This document shows positions 7,042-11,455 of a DNA stretch of 11,455 nucleotides, piece by piece (position 1 is the first letter of the stretch; the number at the start of each line of letters is the position of its first letter). Made by a program: the position numbers and the translations under genes. Source of the stretch: an uncultured Saprospiraceae bacterium (GTDB taxonomy: Bacteria; Bacteroidota; Bacteroidia; Chitinophagales; Saprospiraceae); contig CAKZUM010000608.1 in assembly GCA_937921525.1 (NCBI GenBank), positions 1-11,455 of the forward strand. Direction: 5' to 3'. The notes under the pieces were generated by a model, which saw nothing but the letters and a program-made list of their open reading frames with translations, was not told the DNA's origin and did not search any database.

Positions 7042-7252
7042 CCCACACACTATGAGAACACCCGTTATATTTTGATCGTTGCTGTAAAGAATTTAAGGCA
7101 ACTAGTTTTTATCAAGAGTGGTGGCAGGAGGTACTCGCCACCGCTTCAAAAGTCCTTTAACCTGAATTCGTAATCACTTCATGAGTGATCTTAACCAAAA
7201 TCCTATCTGAAGTACATTTTACTTCGTCATATGATTCCCCTTTAAGACGCAC
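7002..7252 (-). ncRNA. Candidate structured small RNA, unidentified
   Basis: Read on the minus strand, this stretch holds four hairpins in order: GAAGTA/TACTTC (7209-7225), ATCACT/AGTGAT (7173-7189), GGTGGC/GCCACC (7120-7142, extendable to 7117-7145) and the terminator hairpin at 7011-7041. G+C is higher here than in the AT-rich flank at 7260-7372. It does not match tmRNA, RNase P RNA, SRP RNA or a riboswitch I can recognise. The GGTGGC hairpin extends better on the plus strand, which weakens the strand call. The 5' end is a guess, and it may instead be a glycosyltransferase 3' region. Confidence 0.25.
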
Positions 7253-7372
7253 CAGAGGTACTAAAAGTTATTTATCAACTTGTTATATTTTTTAACTTGT
7301 GTTAAAAATAAATATATTTACTGCTGATTAATAGTATTTTAATACAGTTAAATATAGATTTGTTAAAATATG

Positions 7373-8581
7373 TTAAGGAGAGTCAATAATCTTAGCTAGT
7401 CTTATTAGAATCATTTCCCCGATAAGGAGATTATCATAATTAGCCGTGATGAAAGATTTTGCATTGGCACCTAACAACTCCATTTCATTAGGTTGCTGAA
7501 TACATTGGGACAGTAGGTCGCAAAATTCATCGGCTGTAGTTCCTACCAAAATATTTTCAGAATGAGTGGCAGCGATACCTTCTAAGCCGACAGGAGTCGT
7601 GAGTACTATCCGACCTAATGCCATACATTCTAAGATTTTTACTCTCATGCCACTCCCAGAAAATAAAGGAACGATAGATATAGGATGTTGTTGAATAAAC
7701 TCGGTAGCATCTGGTACTTCTCCATGTACAACCACCCCTTCTCCTGCTCTTGCAAAAACCCAGTCAGGCGTATTTCTGCCTGCAATATGGAAGGAGAGAC
7801 TAGGAAAAGCTAGACGGACAGCCGGCCATACTTGATCCAGAAACCACTTCAAGCCATCTTGATTGGGCATCCAATCTAAAGAACCAATAAAGGAAATAGA
7901 ATTGGGCGGCATCGTAGCAGTTGGACTAGTGTTATAGTTCGCCATATCCAAACCTATAGGTGCTACCATCGCCGCCCCAGAAAGACCTAATTGTCGAAAA
8001 TAATCTAAATCTCTCTGAGACATCGCTAATAAAAAATCATAATTATCGAATTGAGCTATCTCATAGGTCTTGAATTGTTGTACTAAGTACTTTAAGTACC
8101 ATCGCTTCAATGGAAAACTAGTCGTAGCAGCTACTCTTTCCCATATTTCGAACTCTACATTATGGGAGCGCATCACCACTTTAGCCGTAGAAAATTCACG
8201 GATAATTGGAATATAGGGTACTAAATTAATCCCCTCTAATTGAACAATATCAAAATCATTTGCAATTAATACTTCTTTTAATTTATTTTTGAATTCTGAA
8301 TTGATAAAACGCGTAATGAAATAAGAATCAGCGGTAAACAAATTAAAAAAAGCTGCTATTGGTTTAACCCGATTGTCTAAATATACCGTATGAATACTAG
8401 TGTAATGATCGAAAGAGGCAGGTAATTGTTGGGTATCAAAATAAGTTTTAATGGTATTAAACGATAATAGCGTTAATTCATGCCCAAGCTTTTTGTAGGC
8501 TTTGGCTAAATAGCTTACAGCAATCGCCTCTCCATCTTTAAGCGGATATGGAAATTTTCTACAGAGTTGTAGGATTTTCAT
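7373..8581 (-). CDS. Glycosyltransferase, GT4-like (GT-B fold)
   Basis: The product transfers a sugar from a nucleotide donor, probably to a cell-surface glycan; donor and acceptor are not evident. With the start chosen here it has 402 residues, normal for GT4. The N-terminal Rossmann domain opens MKILQLCRKFPYPLKDGEAI, with the glycine-poor loop usual for acceptor binding, and contains RSHNVEFEIWE at 138-148. The C-terminal domain begins near FIGSLDWMPNQDG (231-243) and contains the donor-binding signature GSGMRVKILECMALG (309-323), whose glutamate is part of the E-x7-E-like motif. A longer frame starts at 8635, but its first 18 codons fall in the repeat element and encode nothing conserved, so ATG 8581 is preferred. 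It is divergent from the membrane GT-C/TPR gene, 137 bases apart. Confidence 0.88.
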   Translation of the reverse strand: MKILQLCRKFPYPLKDGEAIAVSYLAKAYKKLGHELTLLSFNTIKTYFDTQQLPASFDHYTSIHTVYLDNRVKPIAAFFNLFTADSYFITRFINSEFKNKLKEVLIANDFDIVQLEGINLVPYIPIIREFSTAKVVMRSHNVEFEIWERVAATTSFPLKRWYLKYLVQQFKTYEIAQFDNYDFLLAMSQRDLDYFRQLGLSGAAMVAPIGLDMANYNTSPTATMPPNSISFIGSLDWMPNQDGLKWFLDQVWPAVRLAFPSLSFHIAGRNTPDWVFARAGEGVVVHGEVPDATEFIQQHPISIVPLFSGSGMRVKILECMALGRIVLTTPVGLEGIAATHSENILVGTTADEFCDLLSQCIQQPNEMELLGANAKSFITANYDNLLIGEMILIRLAKIIDSP

Positions 8582-8594
8582 AGAGGTATTTTTT

Positions 8595-8702
8595 AGAACA
8601 GAGAAGCGAGAGCAGAGAGCAGAGACTGCATCCACTCGATCAATGAAATATCATTGAATGTAAACGGACACAGTCTCTGCTCTCTATTCTCTGTTCTACT
8701 CC
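8595..8702. repeat. Dispersed intergenic repeat, copy 2 (purine/pyrimidine inverted arms)
   Basis: The left purine arm starts with the 22 bases shared with 6043-6064. Bases 8595-8605 pair exactly with 8687-8697, and 8614-8627 pair exactly with 8672-8685, with a small unequal internal loop between them. The centre has its own hairpin, CAATGA (8641-8646) with TCATTG (8651-8656), on nearly the same axis. The right pyrimidine tract runs to 8702. The element fills the gap between two divergent genes, 13 bases from the glycosyltransferase ATG and 16 from the GT-C/TPR ATG, so it must overlap or replace promoter sequence. Confidence 0.8.
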
Positions 8703-8718
8703 AAATTAATGATTCACT

Positions 8719-10599
8719 ATGGCCAAGAAGAAACAAAAAGCCAAGATAAAGAAAGAACCAAACAAAATACGCCGATCAAATGATAAAACATGGATTTGGG
8801 GGCTAGCCATTGCGGTACTTGGTTTTTTGATATATGCAAATACATTAGGACATGATTTTGCCTTAGATGATTTTTCTGCCATCAAAGACAATTATGTAAC
8901 CAAGCAGGGTGTTGCTGGTATTCCTACAATATGGCGAGAACATTATCGGTTTGGGTATTGGAATAGTGCGGGCGAGCTATATCGACCGCTACCGCTAACC
9001 ATGTTTGCTATAGAGTGGGGTATTGCACCCGATTCACCCGCTATTCATCATTTTGTCAATGTATTATTATATGCAATTACTGGATTTCTCTTATTTCTAG
9101 TATTGTCAAGAATATTGAAGGAACAACTATTAGCCTTTATAGCAACTATTCTATTTATAGCTCATCCAGTTCACACAGAGATTGTAGCAAATATTAAGAG
9201 TAGAGATGAAATTCTTGCTTTCTTATTCTTTTTGCTTACCTTGCAGGTAGTTTGGAAGTACACCCATCATCAAAAAAAATGGTATTTATTCGTAGCTGCC
9301 ATTACCTATTCCTTAGCACTTTTTTCAAAAGAAAGTGCCATTACCTTTTTAGCCTTATTCCCATTGTTTCTTTACTTTTTCTCTTCCGCCACTTGGAAAA
9401 AAATAGGCATCGTTACTGCAGTACTATTAATACCCGCGGCGGTATTTTTATTAGTAAGAAATCAAGTATTGAGTGGCTTTGTTACTGGAGGTAAAGTAAA
9501 TTCTATCCTAGATAATCTATTAGTTGGGATAAATAGCCCAATTGACCGATTTGCCACTACCATCTTATTACTAGGAAAATATTTGTGGACCATGGTGTTT
9601 CCACATCCCTTAGGATCGGATGTAGGCTATAATCAAATTCCAGCAACTAGTTTTGGAGATTGGCGGGTACTATTATCTCTAGTGCTGCATCTTGGGTTAG
9701 TGGGAGTAGCTATATTGGGTTTTACCAAAAAGCATTTTTTATCATTTTGTGCCTTATTTTATGGAATAAGTTTCTCGATATTTAGTAATGTACTTGTGGA
9801 GATTGGTTCTTCCTTCGGAGAACGATTTTTATATATTCCTTTGCTAGGTTTTACGCTGGCGGTGGCGTATGGTTTGCAACAACTATTTCCTGCAAAAGGG
9901 CAGGGTATAGTAGGCGCAAATAAAATAACTTTAGCTATAGTAGGCGGTTTAGTGCTGTTATATAGCGTCAAGACAATAGATAGAAATAAAGCTTGGAAAG
10001 ATAGCTATACCCTATATGCAACGGATATTCAAACAGCTCCGAATAGTGCAAAGTTGAACTATCATTTTGGTTTAGAGGCTTCTAAAAAAGGCCAAAACAC
10101 AGCTAATGCTGCTAGTAAACAGCAGTATTTCCAAACTGCCAAAGCGGCATTTAATAAAGCCATTGCCTTACATCCTACTTATGGAGATGCCTATGGACAA
10201 TTAGGCTTAACGCTATACCGAGAAGGGAACGAACAGGAGGCCTTGAAAAACTATGAACAGTCCGTAAAATATAAAACCAACAATGCATTGGTGTACAGTA
10301 ATATGGGCATTATATATTTCCAAAAGAACCAACTAGAAAAAGCAAAGGAGGTCTACTTAAAAGCAGTGTCAATAGACCCTAGGTTTGTGGATGCACGTCG
10401 GAATCTAGGGGCTGTATATGCCATGCAAAGTAACTTTCAAGCAGCTATAGAACAGTTCAAAGAAGCATTGAAATATGCCCCAAATGATGCGACAATTAAC
10501 CATTATTTAGGCTCTGTATATCGAGATAGTGGAAATGAGTCGGCAGGACGACCATATCTGGAAAAGGCATATCAATTGAATCCCCAATTACGAAAATAA
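8719..10599 (+). CDS. Polytopic GT-C/TMTC-like membrane protein with C-terminal TPR repeats
   Basis: The 626-residue product starts with a very basic cytosolic tail (MAKKKQKAKIKKEPNKIRR), then about ten or more membrane segments from residue 25 to 420. Between the first two lies FALDDFSAIKDN, with the Asp pair D50-D51 in the first extracytoplasmic loop, where GT-C glycosyltransferases hold their catalytic or metal-binding acid. Further conserved points are YRPLPL (88-93), HPVHTE (149-154), KSRDE (160-164), FSKESA (202-207) and GERFLYIPLLG (367-377). The order matches TMTC/DUF1736-type proteins, which in eukaryotes are O-mannosyltransferases. Residues about 441-624 are TPRs: the first is interrupted by an Asn/Ala/Gln-rich insert (457-470), and four regular ones follow. 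A lipid-linked sugar donor and protein acceptor are inferred from the family only. The adjacent GT4 gene fits a surface-glycosylation role. Confidence 0.85.
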   Translation: MAKKKQKAKIKKEPNKIRRSNDKTWIWGLAIAVLGFLIYANTLGHDFALDDFSAIKDNYVTKQGVAGIPTIWREHYRFGYWNSAGELYRPLPLTMFAIEWGIAPDSPAIHHFVNVLLYAITGFLLFLVLSRILKEQLLAFIATILFIAHPVHTEIVANIKSRDEILAFLFFLLTLQVVWKYTHHQKKWYLFVAAITYSLALFSKESAITFLALFPLFLYFFSSATWKKIGIVTAVLLIPAAVFLLVRNQVLSGFVTGGKVNSILDNLLVGINSPIDRFATTILLLGKYLWTMVFPHPLGSDVGYNQIPATSFGDWRVLLSLVLHLGLVGVAILGFTKKHFLSFCALFYGISFSIFSNVLVEIGSSFGERFLYIPLLGFTLAVAYGLQQLFPAKGQGIVGANKITLAIVGGLVLLYSVKTIDRNKAWKDSYTLYATDIQTAPNSAKLNYHFGLEASKKGQNTANAASKQQYFQTAKAAFNKAIALHPTYGDAYGQLGLTLYREGNEQEALKNYEQSVKYKTNNALVYSNMGIIYFQKNQLEKAKEVYLKAVSIDPRFVDARRNLGAVYAMQSNFQAAIEQFKEALKYAPNDATINHYLGSVYRDSGNESAGRPYLEKAYQLNPQLRK

Positions 10600-10683
10600 C
10601 TATAGATTGCGTTGAACTTTTAATATATATTGACGTAACAAAAAATCATCATCTTTTTTGATATTCCTTCCTCAGATAAATAA

Positions 10684-10752
10684 ACTTGGAATAATCCAAG
10701 TAGACTAGGCTATTACTATCTATAACTATTCTAGGTCTTTTTGAAAGACCTA
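10684..10752 (+). promoter_or_regulatory. Hairpins upstream of the surface-protein gene, possibly mutually exclusive
   Basis: ACTTGGA (10684-10690) pairs with TCCAAGT (10695-10701). Directly after it, AGAC-TAG (10702-10708) can pair with CTA-GTCT (10731-10738, one bulged G). TAGGTCTTT (10732-10740) can instead pair with AAAGACCTA (10744-10752) around TTG. The last two folds use the same bases, so only one can form. They lie 87 to 155 bases before the ATG at 10839. The layout recalls an attenuator, but no U-tract follows. A small palindrome, ACAATTT/AAATTGT (10792-10806), is nearer the gene. In 10600-10683 no clear terminator of the upstream gene was found. Confidence 0.3.
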
Positions 10753-10838
10753 TACACCATCAAATCAAGATTGCAGTAAAAGAGACTTAACACAATTTAA
10801 AATTGTCGCAAAATTGGAGCGGACGTTACTCTAGTGAT

Positions 10839-11455
10839 ATGAATCTGAACTTTAACCACTTACTACTTGTACTGCTGATTAGTTGTTACTACTATACAGC
10901 ACTTGAATATAGCCTTTTAGAAGTATCAAAAACTTCCCTTTTTGTCCCTATATCCGACAAGGATATGGACAGACCTTCCTCTTCATCGGACTTTTCCGAA
11001 ACTTCCCTAATGATGGCAGATACCATTATCTGTCAAGGAGACCCTGCCATCGTACTCGATGGTATACTAGTTAATACACCTGGTCCCACACCCTATACCT
11101 TTACAGATGTTAATGGAAACGATAGCTTAGGAATGATTAATGTAATCGTTTTAGCTCCTATTTTAGATTCAGACAGCAAAGAAATATGTTTTGGAGAATC
11201 TTTTTTGGGACGAACGACTTCGGGACCTTTTAGAGACACCGTTCGTTATGTGAATGGTTGTGATAGCCTTATTACAACTTATAATCTACTCGTTTTTCCA
11301 AAAATTGATACCACCTATAGAGATACCGTTGTCTTATGTCCGATGGATCCGTATGTAAAGGAAACACCTGCGGGTATTCTAAATATCGTTAATGATCCCC
11401 AATCAAATAAAACAGAAGAAAAAGAATTTTTGGTGTATAAATCAATTGACGATTG
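10839..11455 (+). CDS. Large secreted repeat protein, 5' part only (gliding/adhesin-like Cys-NGCDS modules)
   Basis: An open frame of 205 codons runs from ATG 10839 off the end of the window with no stop. The N-terminus, MNLNFNHLLLVLLISCYYYT, is a hydrophobic export signal that lacks basic residues; LISC at 13-16 fits a lipobox, but cleavage further on is also possible. A Ser/Asp-rich linker (38-60) follows. Then come modules of about 50 residues: TIICQGD (62-68) to NVIVLAP; KEICFGES (114-121) through FRDTVRYVNGCDSLITTYNLLVFP (131-154); and a third from DTVVLCPMD (162-170). The Cys-GE-S ... DT ... NGCDS ... L-V pattern is common in large Bacteroidota surface proteins exported by the type IX system and ending in a gliding-motility-type sorting domain; that C-terminus is not in view. 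An in-frame stop at 10788 and no earlier ATG support this start. Confidence 0.8.
   Translation, partial: MNLNFNHLLLVLLISCYYYTALEYSLLEVSKTSLFVPISDKDMDRPSSSSDFSETSLMMADTIICQGDPAIVLDGILVNTPGPTPYTFTDVNGNDSLGMINVIVLAPILDSDSKEICFGESFLGRTTSGPFRDTVRYVNGCDSLITTYNLLVFPKIDTTYRDTVVLCPMDPYVKETPAGILNIVNDPQSNKTEEKEFLVYKSIDD

Larger units (their letters stand above)
6678..7372. other. 695-base intergenic region with long hairpin, promoter box and candidate RNA
   Basis: Between the glycosyltransferase 3' end and the lipoprotein start, both on the minus strand, no ordinary gene is seen. From right to left it holds an AT-rich tract (7260-7372), a run of small hairpins (7117-7225), a GC-rich hairpin with minus-strand T-tail (7002-7041), a minus-7 box (6855-6862) and a nested inverted repeat (6729-6835). 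The longest protein-like frame is about 31 codons (7157-7252, minus, GTG start). Confidence 0.7.

Noticed and set aside
7002..7252. tmRNA, RNase P RNA or SRP RNA
   Set aside because: None of the conserved sequences of these RNAs was found on either strand, and no tag-peptide frame is present.
8706..8891. 61-codon minus-strand frame over the start of the GT-C/TPR gene
   Set aside because: Antisense to the basic tail and first membrane segment of a well-supported protein; its hydrophobic end is only the complement of that coding sequence.
9759..9971. 70-codon minus-strand frame, with two plus-strand frames at 9015-9197 and 9252-9494
   Set aside because: All overlap the membrane domain of the GT-C/TPR protein in other frames and have no independent support.
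10640..10659. Terminator of the GT-C/TPR gene from the A6 ... T6 tracts
   Set aside because: The stem would be only A-T pairs around an 8-base loop, with no GC part, too weak to call.

Overview
The window looks like the chromosome of a member of the Bacteroidota, most likely a Saprospiria-type marine or freshwater bacterium. The phylum call rests on four things: a single fused SecDF of about 1,030 residues, a DUF5916 outer-membrane protein, two good TAnnTTTG-type minus-7 promoter boxes with no clear Shine-Dalgarno sequences, and a truncated surface protein with Cys...NGCDS modules typical of that phylum. The family-level guess is inference. The DNA is AT-rich and its genes use the standard code. 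No rRNA, tRNA, CRISPR array, insertion sequence or phage gene was seen.

Layout. 1-309 is gene-free and packed with palindromes: a nested 73-base hairpin pair, a 32-base near-perfect palindrome, a small hairpin, the terminator of secDF and a cluster of CTGAC words. 310-3399 (minus) is secDF. 3400-3741 carries its promoter and little else. 3742-6012 (minus) is a signal-peptide protein with a CBM9-like domain and a DUF5916 barrel. 6189-6677 (minus) is a small lipoprotein with an FTDGDGDLG motif, probably co-transcribed with it. 6678-7372 is a 695-base gap with a very long hairpin, a promoter box and a series of hairpins ending in a minus-strand terminator; it may encode a small RNA. 7373-8581 (minus) is a GT4-type glycosyltransferase. 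Divergent from it, 8719-10599 (plus) is a polytopic GT-C/TMTC-like protein with C-terminal TPRs. 10839 to the end (plus) is the start of a large secreted repeat protein, cut by the window edge.

How it fits together. Most recognisable genes act at the envelope: SecDF drives late steps of protein export, the DUF5916 protein and lipoprotein sit in or at the outer membrane, the two glycosyltransferase-like proteins probably modify surface glycans or proteins, and the last gene encodes an exported surface protein. Nothing shows that they form one pathway; the neighbourhood looks like ordinary chromosome.

The unusual content is between the genes. At least three kinds of inverted-repeat element occur. 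One purine/pyrimidine-armed element is present twice (6042-6185 and 8595-8702). The element at 1-73 shows a compensatory base-pair change that keeps its two local hairpins at the expense of the long one. A 14-base word follows two unrelated palindromes at similar distance. These are the best candidates for something not yet described.
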